Positions 35,343-47,922 are shown, counted from the first letter of the stretch. The stretch is 64,000 nt of DNA from Grifola frondosa (GCA_001683735.1 LUGG01000011.1:372001-436000); one strand, 5' to 3'. Notes: generated from the sequence alone by a model not told the origin. A program made the numbers and translations.

Positions 35343-36008
35343 GTCACTACAGTAGAATGGGTGAAAGACCACGGCACAGGCATCTTATACTAGAGCAAGT
35401 GTCGGAAGCCATCGTAACATAGAATTGCACAGTTGCATCATCCAGCTTTTCAGTGTTGACAGCATAAGACCACTACTGAGTTGCTGGTACGACTTTTGTC
35501 TCCGAAACTAGGATTCAAGCTGTCCGTGTTGACAAAATTCTGATGGTACATAAATATAGCAGCTTACTTCGGATGATTGTCATGATGGAAGGCACGAAGG
35601 ACTCGGAGTTAGCAATTCTATTCGCTAGACTCTGGCATAACCATCGCCCACGCCTTGGCGAGGATCTGCTGATAAGTACTCAGTAATCACACAATTGGAA
35701 TGTTACCGTAATGGATCCATATCAATTCTTCGAACGAACATAGTAGAAAGTGGTCGGATTTCTTGAGAGCGGAGCTTCCTGCTCAGGCTCGGAGTCAGAT
35801 AGCCAGTGAGTGGCACTGCCCACCTCCAACAGTAGTAACTTCTGGGCCGGCAACAGCAGGGCGTTGGACGGGAGCATCTTGCAACCGAATGCGGAAACCC
35901 GTGGGAATGAGTGACTGTTCTGAAATCGAACGTGCAATTGGAAGTGCATGATGAATGGAATGGACTTGCGATAAGTATTCTGAGATCAATTTCTGGCACC
36001 ATGTCTGA

Positions 36009-36022
36009 GAAGGTGTCATCTG
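36009..36022. repeat. Left 14-bp direct repeat (putative target-site duplication)
   Basis: GAAGGTGTCATCTG directly abuts the left terminus of the element and is identical to the copy at its right end. Confidence 0.88.
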
Positions 36023-36593
36023 AGGCCCCGGGCAACTCCACTAGACGTTTGTCCGGAATTAGCATATTTGAGGGCCGAAAATTGGCCAAATTCTTGTCCG
36101 ACTTTGCATTTTTTACCACCAAATCGAGCCAAATTTCGGGATTTCTTGTCCAGATTTAGCATTTTTGAGGCCCGCCGGCCGGTCAACTTTCGGGGCACCG
36201 TATGACAGAAACTCGGAAATATGGGCGACCATCCACCATGTTTGCCAAATCCGGAACATTCAGTTTACATGACAAGACCTCGAGCCTTTGCTACTAAGGA
36301 CAAAACAAAACAAAAACCCCGGAACTACACTGAATACATATGGTGTTTTTTACAACAGGTAGCAGATGAAACAGATGCGGCATAGAAACATGTATTTACC
36401 CTTCTTCAATCATAATTCGGAGGCGATGGAAGGGTTCAGAAACCGTGACATATACGTGATATACTGTGACAAATCGTGACATGTGACTATTGTGTTATCC
36501 GAGTTAGCATTTCTGAGGCCGAAAAGTTTGCATTTTTGAGGCCCTTTTTGGAGATTTCGGCGGACAAACGTCTAGTGGAGTTGCCCGGGGCCT
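36023..36593. mobile_element. Non-autonomous DNA transposon (MITE) with 33-bp perfect terminal inverted repeats
   Basis: A 571-bp element. The left end (36023-36055, beginning AGGCCCCGGGCAACTCC) and right end (36561-36593) are perfect inverted copies over 33 bases. Both ends are flanked by the 14-base direct repeat GAAGGTGTCATCTG (36009-36022 and 36594-36607). Near-terminal copies of a motif like TTAGCATTTTTGAGGCC occur at about 36058, 36155, 36502 and 36527. The middle has repeated GTGAC words (about 36444-36487). There is no transposase frame, so it would move by a transposase in trans. The superfamily is not clear: a 14-base target duplication is longer than usual for hAT or Mutator elements. 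The perfect termini suggest a recent insertion. Confidence 0.92.
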
Positions 36594-36607
36594 GAAGGTG
36601 TCATCTG
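36594..36607. repeat. Right 14-bp direct repeat (putative target-site duplication)
   Basis: Identical to 36009-36022, directly after the right terminal inverted repeat. Confidence 0.88.
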
Positions 36608-36957
36608 GCATCCAGTGCAGGGAAGAACATAACTACACTGTCAATCTGAAGCCCCACTAACTTGATATGCTAGATCCGGACTACGTCTTCTTCGTACTGC
36701 TCCAATTTCAATCTGTCCTAGTATGTAACAAAACATTCAAGTAGTCTATTGCATTACACATCTTATGGTTCCCTGGAACGCCGGTTCCCGCCAATGACCA
36801 GTGAGGCCCCAGCCTTCAGCTGACGGATTATGGTCAGCTTGGATCAGAATGACAAATAGGATGTCCGGAGTACATCCCCCCTTCTGCATGTCATTGAGTG
36901 TCCGATTGATGATGTACAACTTCCTACGCTATCGCACCCATCAATCACGGCATATTC

Positions 36958-39036
36958 TCAGCTCCAGCAATACCGCAACATGCACCGCTCGCAGATGCCG
37001 TGCCTTTTCCTTCCCAAACGGCTTCGCGCACGGTCGACGACCGCGCATGCCAAGCACTCGGGCCACTCAGGGTCCTTTAGCATAGCCAGCGGCGTCTCGA
37101 TGGGTATTCCCTGCGTTGCAATATCAAATATTTGGGTGAGCATCGCCTGAGCCTGTGTATAGGAATGGATGTTGAATGCACGGAAATGTTCGTGATCGCA
37201 GGCTGGCCAAGCGGCGGTCCGCCATTCGCGAAATAGATGACGAGAGGTGCGGATGTGTTGGAGTTGCAGCCAAAGAAGGTGGGGTGCTTCGTGAGGTTGG
37301 ACGATGCCAGTGTGGAAGGAGAGGAGGGAACCGGGGGAAATGAATAGTGTGATGGAAATAACGAAACACGGTCTTGCGTGGCCTGGTGAACACACATTGC
37401 AAGATTAGACAGAAGTCCAGAAAGTAATCCAGATAAACGACACACAATGAGAGAGCTGCCATCTGCAAAATTGTCATCTGTCTGACCACTCTGAGCAAGC
37501 AGTCAATACCAATCGAACATTGAAAAACACGAAAAGCACGCACTCCGTCAATGGCAAATATGGTGTCTACTTCGCGGGACTTTACGAGAAGTGGTTGGAT
37601 GGGCATCATCTCGCCATCCTCGCTGCCGTCTACAAGTGATAAATATGTCTTATTGCTGTTCGCAAAGTAAGCGGACCCCGAGAAGGGATTAGGGATGAGG
37701 GTCTGGGCGATGGGGACACTTGGCTCTGGTAACAGCTGCGCAAGAAGATCAAAGATGACTTCGATCGAATAAGGAGGTGCTTGCATCTGGACATCCACAA
37801 ATTAGTCAAGTTTCTGGAACATTGGTTGTGGGACTGACCAATAGGTCGTAAATGTTGAACAAATTGGACGAAGTTGCTTCGATGAAGGACATCTGATCAA
37901 AATTGGAGACACAGATAGTGTTGTTCGACGATCCAAGATACTTCATTGGAATGAAGGCAGCCAACATTGGATCAAAAGAACCCATCTCGACTGAATGATA
38001 CGGGTGAGTACAGATATATATGTTGTTCACGAAGCACTTACAGACATTGAGCTCGAAGATGGGATTAGACAAGGGAACGAAGGCATCCGAAGCGTTGAGC
38101 ATCACAGAGTCATTGGCACATGTGGACGACGTGTCAGTCATGAGAATTGGGAACGGTTGCATGTGGTTTGCAAATGACGAGCTATAAAGACGCATCAGTG
38201 GCGGGATCTAGAATTAAGCTCCATTGCTCACATGTTCACTATGGAGGAAAAGGTGATTCCTGCACCGTGCGTGAGCTTATTGTTAAGGAAATTCAACGCA
38301 TTTGTGCCGTTGACGAAATGTCGCGAGAAAGTACGCCCCAAAACATCCGCAGTTGTGACAGGAAAGCCCGCAGCGTGTTTACCCATCACCTCTTCGACCA
38401 ACCCAGATACATATGCTTGCGTGACATTGACATCCGAACTTAGTTCGAGTATGTCTTTGTCTGTCATCCAGCCACCAAATCCTTCTACATCCACGTTCGA
38501 CGGTCCAAACACAAGCTCCGGGATGGTGGGGAAGTTTGCCTGCGCAAGTGAGCCTACGAACCAAGAGCCGCCCGATAATCCGGACAAGTATGAAGCGGTC
38601 TGCAAGAGTCCGCCTATACCGGCCTCGAGCGACATGGGATTGCGGCCGTCTAGCGCATTCAAAATGCCTGCACCGAACATGGCAGCGCTATATCCTCCGC
38701 CGCTCACCGCAATACCTAGCTTTGGAATGCCTCGATGCCGTAATGACCGCCGAGGATGTCATAGACATATGAGGGAAGGGATAAAGAGACCGTACGGTAG
38801 ACACTGTTGAGGTAGGATGCCCATGCATCTGGCAGAACTTCGCGTTGCCTCGCAGAAATATACGCGGCCTCTTGAGGGCTGAGAGACTGGTTATACAGGC
38901 CCGCGTTCCGAGTGAGCTGCGTTCCCGGCGGGCAAGGGGCAACGATGGGCGTATAAGCGATAGATGCTGCAGCTTGAGATGAAACAAGGACAGGACAGAT
39001 GTACAGCAGGATGTTGAGGACAAACAGAGACAGCAT
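36958..39036 (-). CDS. Lysophospholipase / phospholipase B, one frame break
   Basis: A secreted or GPI-route lysophospholipase of the fungal PLB family, releasing fatty acids from (lyso)phospholipids. The start at 39036 gives a signal peptide (MLSLFVLNILLYICPVLVSS), then YTPIVAPCPPGTQLTRNAG and LGIAVSGGGYSAAMFGAGIL with the oxyanion glycines. The nucleophile serine is in LSGLSGGSWFVGS. Later blocks are VNGTNALNFLNNKL, FPILMTDTSST, EMGSFDPMLAAFIPMKYLG, VDTIFAIDG and TFFGCNSNTSAPLVIYFANG. The end is cysteine-rich (WPECLACAVVDRAR, ICERCMLRYCWS), typical of the family. The frame breaks near 38719: IEAFQ and LGIAVSGGG are one base out of register with no room for an intron. The cysteine-rich C-terminus has no obvious GPI tail. 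Confidence 0.9.
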
Positions 39037-39736
39037 CGTGCAAGCTCAGCTGAGTCTTGTCCTCGTCGCCCATCTTTATGCTTGTCTTCAACACGGTATT
39101 CTATGATAAGTTGTGCAGTCGCGTCATAGAACTGACTGCAGCAGATTTCGTTACTCAGGTACCAACTGGCAGCAGCCAATGGCTTGCGGTTCACGAATAA
39201 CGTACCTACTGCAAATGATTCAGCTCATACGAGTGCAAGATAGAGCCAATGAATGCACCCGTGTACCACGATATCTTCAACAGCTGCGTAGTTCGGCTCG
39301 CTTCATTGGATCTTCGAACATTCCAGCGGCAAGCATTAGGCTATGTGGTGTGTCGCCTGGTGCAAACGTGCGAAGGACTTCCCAGTATCACGATTGAGGG
39401 GATCAATTCATTGTGCTCCACTCACCTTACGGCATGAATTGCTCAGTCGCCGGTATTGTCTACGGTCCGCCGCACCCTTCTATCCTTCTTAGTGCATCCG
39501 TACTCACCGGACAATTGAGACGAAGCTTGCGGACATAGCACGGCGGTCCAGCTGGAGATAGTACGTTTTCCTGTCATCTAAGAATAGGCTTTCAAAAATT
39601 TCCAGATTGAAGTAAGGTTGCGCGATCAACATATAGGAAAGAATGACCCTGTAGAGCGCTGGTTAGATACGATATGCATAACGAGATAATCAAACACCGA
39701 TAACTATGCAACTCGTGCACGACATTTTGAACAAGA
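39037..39736. other. Intergenic between phospholipase B and GH31 genes
   Basis: About 700 bases containing the PLB promoter and the GH31 3' end. No further gene recognised. Confidence 0.45.
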
Positions 39737-42700
39737 TCACTTCCACGATATCGTCGCAGCCACGTTGAGATCAAGTCCGAGCCCATTCACTGCCAACTTC
39801 TCCTGCTCGGCCACATAATCCCAGCTGTCCACCTTCTTACCCACCGCCCACACCTCCACGGGCTTTGACGAGACACCAAGCACCGTAACAGCATTCAACT
39901 TCTGCTTTACGTCATAAGCGCCTCTGCTCGTGATGGCGATCTGCCCCCGCGTCGCCGTGAACGTCAGCGTTGCATTCGGGGTCGGCGGGAGCGTCTCCCC
40001 ATCGTCGATGTATGCCGTACCGAACGCGTGCCCATCCGCGGCCTGCGCGACGAGCAGCGCATACGGCCCCGCGCGTGTCTCCGTCACGGTGTACGCCGGT
40101 TCCGCGTGCAGCAGGATGGCGGCGCCGTCGCGCACATGGACGTTGATGTGCCCGAGCGGCGCGGCCAGTGTTGTGTTCGCGCCCACAACCGCGTCGACGA
40201 CGTCGTGCGTGTACCAATCACGCCAGATCGTCTTTCCGCGTCCGGGGAATATGCCTAAGGGGGAGCATCTGTCTGTTAGTACACCAAATACGGCAGAAAC
40301 GAGATCAAATACGAACCATCGACGGTAGAGACGTTCGGCGTGAGGACGGGTGTGACGAGGATGTCTCTGCCGATCAGGAATTGCCTGTCGACTGCGAAGA
40401 GCTCCGGCTCGTCTGGGAACTCGAAGAACAGGGCGCGGACGGGAGGCGTGCCATGCGTGGATGCATTAGCGAAAAGCGTGTACTACACGCAGTACGAATT
40501 AATCAAGGCGACACAGAACAGACAACATCGCACAGCAGACTCACCCAATACGGCAGCAAACTATATCTGACACCGATGGCAGTGCGGGACGCCGCCGCCA
40601 CGCTGTCCCAGCGGTACGGCTCCTGCGAGAGCGCGCCGCGCTGGTTGTGGTTGCGGTAGAATGGCACGAACGCGGATAGCTGCATCCAGCGGTTGCACAG
40701 CTCTTCGTCAGTGTTGTCCTGGAATCCGCACGTGTCCGCACCAACGAACGGCACCTGGAACAGCTGAAACTGTAGCACGCCCTGGATGCTCAGGTACATG
40801 TACTGCCACTTGCTCCAGTTGTCACCAAGCCAGTGCCCAGTCCATCTTCCGGAGCTGGGGAACGTCGAACGACTGATCATGAACGGACGCTGGCGCGGTT
40901 GCAGCGCCTGCAGGGCGAGATGCGTCGTCTTCTCCTCCATAAGGCCCCACATGTTGTGCACGTCGAGCTCCTTGTAGCCGCCGGCGTGCGTCGCGTTCGT
41001 TGCGATAGTGTTGACAGACAAAGGTCCTGCACCTATTCGAGAAATTATATCGTGAGCACAGCGAGGCCAGATCAAGCACGACTTGTGCATACCGTTATGG
41101 ATAGCATATGGCGGAGTGTTCAGGTTCACGTCAGGCGCATCTCTTGCCTCCACATCGTCGCGCTCGAAGAGAGCATATTTGGGCTTCAAAGAATCATTGC
41201 CGAATGTCAGCATGCCGTTAATAGTGATGTTGCCGCTTGGTCCCCAGATCGTCGCATTATACCTACGGCACTTAGGTCAGTCCAAGCAGTATACAGCATA
41301 TAGTTGAAAACTTACCCCTCGGGATAGTCTGTTATCGGATTGCCTGGGTCGCCTGGAAGCAGGAATGGGGTACTCGTATTGGACAAGTTTGCTCCGGTTC
41401 CGCTGTCGTGAGTGTCAACGATGGCAGAGGGAGACAGCGGGCGGCACACCCTCACCAAGATCCAGTGCAGAAGGACGACGCCTCGTTCATGTCCAGCCAG
41501 ATCCCAGAGAACTCGATACCGCCCTGCGACCAGTTTCGCAATCCTTCGGTCCAGTATTCAAGAGCATTGTCTGCGAACCAATCCGGAAAGTTCTGGGAGG
41601 AGCGAAGCGAATGAGACAAAACTTTCGACGTTAGACGACACAAGACTCCACTACGCACAGTATATCCAGGCCAAACTTGTCCAATATATTCAGAGCCATC
41701 AGGATTTTTGATGAATGTGTCTCTGCAATATATTCATCAGTAAACGCGGAATCAGTATAACAAGAGACATTCACAGTTCGACGCCTCTAATGTATGGGTC
41801 GTACTGGTATATGCGCGCTAATTAAATCCAAGTTCGTGTGAAGACAAGTTAGAACGCACAATATCGGTAGCGTTAACCTGATGCGCAATAGCAGCGTCCA
41901 CGATCGCTATATAGTGCTGGTTATTAGCCGTCTGGGAATGTCGCACTGACCATCAGAACCACCTCTCCCAGGAAGCAAGTAGTCACAACCCACCAGTTCC
42001 TGTATAAACGACCTCATTTCCTCGCCAGGAAAAGTGACTGGATCGGAGGTGAAGTCCCGCACGGCATGGTACAGGTCGATGTCGTTCCACATGACCTCGA
42101 GCGGGATGTCCGCCTCCCGCATCTTCATGACCTGCTCTTTTGTCTCGTTTACATCGTGATAGCCCCATCTACAAAGGTGAAACCCGAAGCCCCACGCGGG
42201 CTGCCAGGTCGGCATGCCGATGAGCGCGCCGTATTGCTCCACTACTTTCTGCGGACTGGGCCCGGAGAAGAAGTAAAAGTCAAGTGTCCCACTTATGAGA
42301 CGGTACTGGACGAGCGAGACCGGGGAGGACGGCGGGGTCAGAAGAAGAATGTCGGACCCGGCCGAGCTGTGTGCCGTCAGCAGGTACTTGGATGCATTCT
42401 CAAAGGACAGACCGCGCACCTAAACAGAAACACGCCGTGGGATTGCGAGCGCTTAGTCGTCTCATTGTACCTGTGCTCCAAATATATGGGATGTGAACCA
42501 TAGCTAAGCAAACATGGAGGGACACGTTAGGTTATGAACACCTTCGATATGATTTTTCTATGGAGACTGACACATTCTCGTCCAACGGATCTTGGATGTC
42601 GCGAGCCCACATAGTCTGGATAGTCCCTATCCCACCGTTCGTGCCGACATCGCGCCTAAAGCCACTGCTTGCCACAACCTCACCAAGACCGTAGATATTG

Positions 42701-43706
42701 GTACCAAGTGGCAATGCCGATGTCAGCTGCAGGTATTGGTCCTCAAACACAAGCGGGAACCCATCCAGAGCCGTGCTGCTGTCTCCCGAAATGACGGGAG
42801 GGATTGGGGTGGGCGGGAGTGAGGTGGTGCGGGTATCAAAGAGCGGCTGGGCATCCGGTTCGGCGCGTCGGGTGATCCAGAATGCGAAGGGGGAGGGATC
42901 ATAGTTGAATACCAGGTCGGAGCTCTGCTTGTGTGAGGCGGTGGTCTGAGGCGGTAAGGAAATGACAGAGGATGGGATGGTGAATTGAGATTGAGCAGTA
43001 TCGAAGATATTTACATGGAGCCTGTGGAAAGAAGGTGCAAGATTTAGTGTGTAAATGGTCGACGGGGGACAACATTGTCATAATTAAAATACGTCTGACA
43101 GAAATCTCATGAAAGAGCGCATATATGCGCCCACTGAGTGCGTTCAAATGTCTCGTTGAGCTCGTAAGCGTTGATCAGAACGGTAGTTTCCAAAGCTTGG
43201 GTGAATTCCGACCGAGTGCGAGCGAACAGAACACAAACCTGCTGTCTGATTCGTATGTGACTTGTACGGTCAAATCGGTAATATCCTGCCCGAAGGCATT
43301 ACAAGCCGTACCCGCCAAACTCAGATGAGCCGCGAGGCCAGTATTAGTCTCTTTCACGGAGGACAGAGTATAACCTGAGAAACATCCAAATTATGAGATA
43401 CGACGCATCAATTAGACCTAGTACACGCGTACCTGGACACGAGGAGACGTTTTGGGAATGCGTAGCATTCGTTTCGTCGACATCCACTACGAAGCCTGGT
43501 GGAAGGAGACTGGGATCTGAGCGGGGCTGCCTGGCCAGAACGCTCCCTCTGAGATGGAGCAGGCAGGCGAAGAGAATGGCAAGCATGCTAAAGAGGAGAA
43601 GAAAGAGGTTGCGGGGGCGCGAAAGGGCTCCGATAGCGAACCGCACAAGGGATTTATACCCTCGGAACCGTCTCGTAGAAGCGATGAAGCGTGATGCAGT
43701 AATCAT
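39737..43706 (-). CDS. Glycoside hydrolase family 31 alpha-glucosidase
   Basis: Releases glucose from the non-reducing ends of alpha-glucans, with retention. About 950 residues in about ten exons. The N-terminus at 43706 has a basic stretch followed by one long hydrophobic helix (NLFLLLFSMLAILFACLLHL), which reads as a signal anchor rather than a cleaved signal. The N-terminal beta domain has LGTNIYGLGEVVASSG. The barrel has PTWQPAWGFGFHLCRWGY and EVMWNDIDLY, the nucleophile in SGIWLDMNEASSF, and the acid/base aspartate in GRWTGHWLGDNWSKW, followed by PFVGADTCGF and PFYRNHNQRG. The end has beta domains with HINVHVRDGAAILL and stops at 39737. The first in-frame ATG was chosen; a cryptic upstream exon is possible. 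No frame break was seen. Confidence 0.93.
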
Positions 43707-44202
43707 TAAGGTTCTCCACTCACGCCATGATTTATGTAAAGAAACTCGCCACGAGCCGAGACAGCTGAGCTCCAGTCTGTTGAGGAAGACCGAGCAAGCG
43801 CTGTGGTCGGACCCATGACTGTTCTTCCACGGTCAGTACGGCCCTCCATCAAGCGGGCAGCAGTCGAATCCTCTTGTGGTAATCCCGATTCCCGATTGCA
43901 TCCACGTGACTTCGGCGTATCCTAAAGAGGAAGCCACAGTTCAAGTGGCAGACAGTGAGAGTCCTCGGCTGAGGACTTTCTGCTACCCTTGACGACAACG
44001 TAACAATGGCACATACCGCAACCTTCACAACGATTTGACAAGCAGAAAGGTTACTAACGAACTTACGACATACAGGGACAATCCGGCGTTTTACTCGTCT
44101 ATGAGATCGAGGAACACCGGATACGTGACGGACGACGGTAAGTAGCATGCTTTACTGAGTGCCGCAAGCTTTGCAACTCGGTATCTTAGACGTGCGTAGA
44201 TC
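43707..44202. other. Intergenic, divergent promoters
   Basis: About 500 bases between the GH31 start and the Ser-rich gene start. Open frames here show no domain or splice continuity. Confidence 0.45.
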
Positions 44203-46886
44203 ATGCAATCATTTCTGGCTCGATTCCGAAGTCGCACACCCACTCTTCCTGCTGCTACGTCTAGCGATGCTCCGCCGGAGCCGCCAAGTTCAGCCCCAGA
44301 CGTAACACATCTCCATGCCTATGCGCCTTTGGTTGATCGAAGGATAGTTCCAGATATTGCAAACCTGCTGCGCTCTTCTGAAGCAGGCGAGGAGTTGAGC
44401 GGTCTGAAACCCCCGCGTATAAGGAAACAGTCGTTGGGTGCAACACCCGTTACGCAGAACGAGGACCACGCGCTGGACGACACATCTAGAGTCATTCATT
44501 CGTCTGTCTCACCCGGCAAAGAAAACGAATCTGCAGTACCTGGCACACCCTCCGACGGCCAATCGCAGGCAAGCAGCAATGGAAAGAGTATCGTTTCGCC
44601 AGAACTATCCTCCGGCTCCCATTGGTCTACCTTTGGAAGACACCCTGGGCACATGACTGCGGCCTCAAAGAAGTCGCATATCAGTAGTGTTGGCTCGTCG
44701 TCACCTAGGCGATCTATTCGCAATACTTTCTCCAGAAATATAGAGTCTTTCTATTCCATTCGCGTCCGCGAAAGGTCTGCTCGTGCAACCTCCGGTCCCC
44801 TTTCGGATCCTTTGGCCAAGTCATCTACGAGCGTTCATACTCAGTCCAAGTCTCCCGCAGACTCTCGCAATCATGAACATGATTCCCCACTACATGCATA
44901 CCCCCAGAACACTCCCCCGCACTCAAACCAATCTCGCTCTTCAACAACCCGTTCTTCACGCTCCAATCGGTCTCAGTCTCTTTATCATTCAACGCCCATC
45001 ACTCGTCATCTTGACAGGGAATCTCCTCATACTTTTGGTAGCCGCTCTGCTTCTGCTTCTCCTCCGCCGCCCTTGCCGCCTCTTATTCATCCAGAACTCA
45101 TTTCAGCATTGTCATCACAATCACAATTCACTCATGCTCAATCGGACACTCATGACCTCTCACGAATTCATACGGCAGTGTGGCGTATATACGCGCAAAC
45201 ATACCCGCCATCAGACGTCGCAAGACAGATGGTGATATCCGCTCAAAGTCTCAGCCTTTAATTCCGCCTTCATCACTCACATTCGGTCTAACCCCGCGCA
45301 AGATTTCCAGCCTTCCGAAAATTCAGCATATATTCCAACTCTCTTCAGATCCCGGTCGACAACCTGTTCTTGACTCTTCATCCCTCCGGTTGAGAGATTC
45401 TGCCAGTACACAACCCAGCTTTCAACTCCAAGTTCTCGGCGAGGTTCCGGCGCTGAGCGGTGAGGCCGACCGACACCGGACGGCGGTTGCCGAGCCTCAT
45501 GCGCCCCATGTGGTTGCCAATCAGGCTCGAGCCGCTGAGCCTTGTCCTTCATCGCCCCTTATACCCCCTCGTCCTTCCCCACCCTCGCTCAATCCGCAAA
45601 AGCTGCTAGAAGGTATGCCGACCAACTTTTATCGAATCTGTTTAGTCTGAAGTAACATTGCAGCGGTAAACGGTGGCGGTGGCAGTTCCCTGCGCTCCAC
45701 GAGCATCATGGGCGAGGGAGATAATGGGTCGGCGCAGCCCAATGATGTGACGGGCACGTTGAAAGGGGGTCCGAGTACTTCTACTCGTGCTGGTTCTATA
45801 GGGAAGGCTCGCAGCAACTCTCGTCACACCTTCCCCGTCGCATCGAGCTCCCGACTTTCCGAGGCTGGCCTACCGACTTCGTCCAACTCTTTTTCTCCTG
45901 CTACGTTTCCGAGAATATCCTCTTCTGCCCGACCTGCACGATCTTCGACTGAGCCCGGTCTCACTTCTGTCCTGGAAAAATCGGTGCTGGAGACGCCGAC
46001 TTACAACAAAGGCAAGCGAAAGGCGGAGGACGTGGACATTACGCCGCCGGACCCAAAGCGTGCTACGTTCGCACTTCCGCCAGAAAGTCACCGTGAGTAA
46101 CGTATACGTATTCCAATTCGTGCGATTCAGCTGAAAACCGCGGACATTGCTGCGCGCATGGCAGACGTTTCCCGCGCACCTACGTCGTATCGTCACAAAC
46201 GCGCGCGACTATCCTCCTCGCCCTCGCCGTCCCCCGGACATTCCAGACCAAGCTCCACACATGGCGCTGCAAACAGGCGGAATTCCGACTCCTGGCCCAG
46301 CCGATCTGACATACCTCACTCTCTCCGTAGAGCAGCCTCGAAGACTGCGTCCGCTCGTTCAGGCCGCCGTCCCGCATCCACCGTCGACGAGCGCCGCGCG
46401 GACAAGCGGCGCAGCATGTCAGAGATATCATTTCCCCTCAGCGCTATCATCACTCCGCACGCGCCGTCCATCAGCAGGTCGAGCATATACCACATGCGCG
46501 ACCCACGGAGACCCCCCAAAGTCATGCCGACCCCGTGGGTGGTGCACTTGCGGTCAGAGGCACAGGACGCGTCGCCGCTGCAGGCATGGTTTTTCTTTAT
46601 TGGTTTCATCTTATTCCCGATCTGGTGGGTCGCGTCGTTCATGCCCATCCCGAAGACGCGGCAGATGGGCGGAACAGACTTGGAGAAGGCGGTCACGCTG
46701 GATGACCCGCAGGTCGAACACGGTGTGTCTCTTATCTTTGTCTTGGCTCTGCGATGCGCCTTTGTCTGAGGCCTAATTCGTGCAGATGCGAGGACGTGGC
46801 GCCTCCGGTGTCGCATAATGTCCGTGGTGTCGTTCCTAACCTACATTCCCTTCATCATCCTCGTGGCCATCTTCGTCCCACGCTAG
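44203..46886 (+). CDS. Serine-rich protein with two C-terminal membrane helices
   Basis: Function not known. The start at 44203 gives MQSFLARFRSRTPTLPAATS. Most of the protein is disordered and rich in Ser, Pro, Thr and Arg (SRSSTTRSSRSNRSQS, SPRRSIRNTFSRN), with many likely phosphorylation sites. An intron of about 66 nt near 45113-45178 with a GTCATC donor would join the first long frame to the next one. Further introns lie near 45612-45662 and 46092-46167. The C-terminus is compact and looks conserved: PPKVMPTPWVVHLRSEAQD, a membrane helix (WFFFIGFILFPIWWVASFMP), LEKAVTLDDPQVEHDARTWRLRC over the last intron, and a second helix (SVVSFLTYIPFIILVAIFVP), ending at 46886. The two helices imply a cytosolic disordered domain tethered to a membrane. 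Confidence 0.75.
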
Positions 46887-47120
46887 TGCGGCTACTGACC
46901 ATGTTCTGTTCTGCTCGCTTTCCCGTCTGCCACGAACGATCCGGTTACGGACTTGCTGTGATGTTGTCACTCGTTTCTCTGCCGACACTCTCTTGCACAT
47001 AAGTTGATAAATAATATGGACCTGGGCGTAGCTGTGACTTCGCTAGACTCAAGTTCCGTGCCATGTTGTGTTATAGATACATGCCGGTCTCGCACCAGTA
47101 ATCTCATATGTTTTATACTG

Positions 47121-47922
47121 TCAGTCGTCCTCCATGTCCAGGTCGCCTTCCACACCAGCGCCTTCGCCCGTGTCGTCGAACACCACTTCGTTTGTGTCCT
47201 GCTCCCAATTGCTCGACTCCTCCACGTAGATCTCCGTGGTCTCTGCGTAGACGATTTCCGCTTGCATTGGTTCATTGTCGCTGGATGCTACAGGAACAGG
47301 TTCGGATAAAGAGGAACGAACAGCGCTCAAGATGTTGTCCATCTGGTTGCCGAAGCGGTCTTCCAGCTCTTCCACGATCTGCACACCCGCACGCATATGA
47401 TCAGGCTCTGAAAACCATGTATATGCAAGCAAACGCACAACGTAAAGCTCTACAGGCTCCGTCGGGGCAAGATTGACAATCTGCAGCTTTTCAGACTTCG
47501 TAAGCTCGTACGAGGAGAGGCTTCGCGTCAGTTGCGTGATGCCCTCGTCGCTTTGAGAGGCGGTAGGCTGGTAGTCAGCTGAGAGATATTGGATAGCCTG
47601 ACAGCCGTGGCTGCGGTCAATAAGTCTCGACGAAAAAAATATACCCATAGCCCAACGATGCTCACCTCGACCTCAATGGTCCTCAGATTCTCTGAAATGT
47701 CCTCTGTGGGTGCATGGCTTCGCGAGGCGGAATTTCCAGCGAGCTCCTCTTCCTTCTTTATCCGCAATGCGGTCTTTGTTCGAGCCAAATGGTCACTCTC
47801 GAGTTCTCGCAGGAGAGTGAGAACCTCATAGTTGGAAAGCAGGGCTGAGTTTTGGTTCAGAACCTGACGGAATGGTCGTAAACGTACTGGAGTTTCACCG
47901 GGATATTTGCACAAACCTCCAT
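47121..47922 (-). CDS. RPC17: RNA polymerase III subunit RPC9 (Rpc17/CRCP)
   Basis: With Rpc25 it forms the Pol III stalk that contacts TFIIIB at initiation. Three exons, 47922-47917 (6 nt, ATG GAG), 47863-47666 and 47597-47121, give 226 residues in frame. The N-terminus reads MEVLNQNSALLSNYEVLTLLRELESD, followed by LRTIEVEAIQYLSADYQP, LTKSEKLQIVNLAPTEPVELYV and VEELEDRFG, all landmarks of the HRDC-like domain of RPC9. The C-terminus is an acidic tail ending in EGDLDMEDD. The 6-nt first coding exon is required to supply the Met. Divergent from NOT2, with 309 bases between the starts. Confidence 0.92.

Larger units (their letters stand above)
35343..36957. other. Intergenic region holding a transposon insertion
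   Basis: About 1.6 kb between the carboxylesterase start and the phospholipase B stop. The middle is the inverted-repeat element at 36023-36593. The remainder has short open frames on both strands without recognisable domains. Confidence 0.5.

Noticed and set aside
35703..36198. Overlapping open frames on both strands near the transposon
   Set aside because: They run across the transposon end, show no domain, and are explained as chance frames.
33073..43706. Hydrolase operon-like cluster (carboxylesterase, phospholipase B, GH31)
   Set aside because: Same strand, but each has its own promoter space and signal sequence; basidiomycete genes are not in operons and the substrates differ.
45175..45245. 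Frameshift or 30-nt intron in the Ser-rich gene
   Set aside because: A 66-nt intron starting GTCATC at about 45113 and ending CGGCAG keeps the frame, so no damage has to be assumed.
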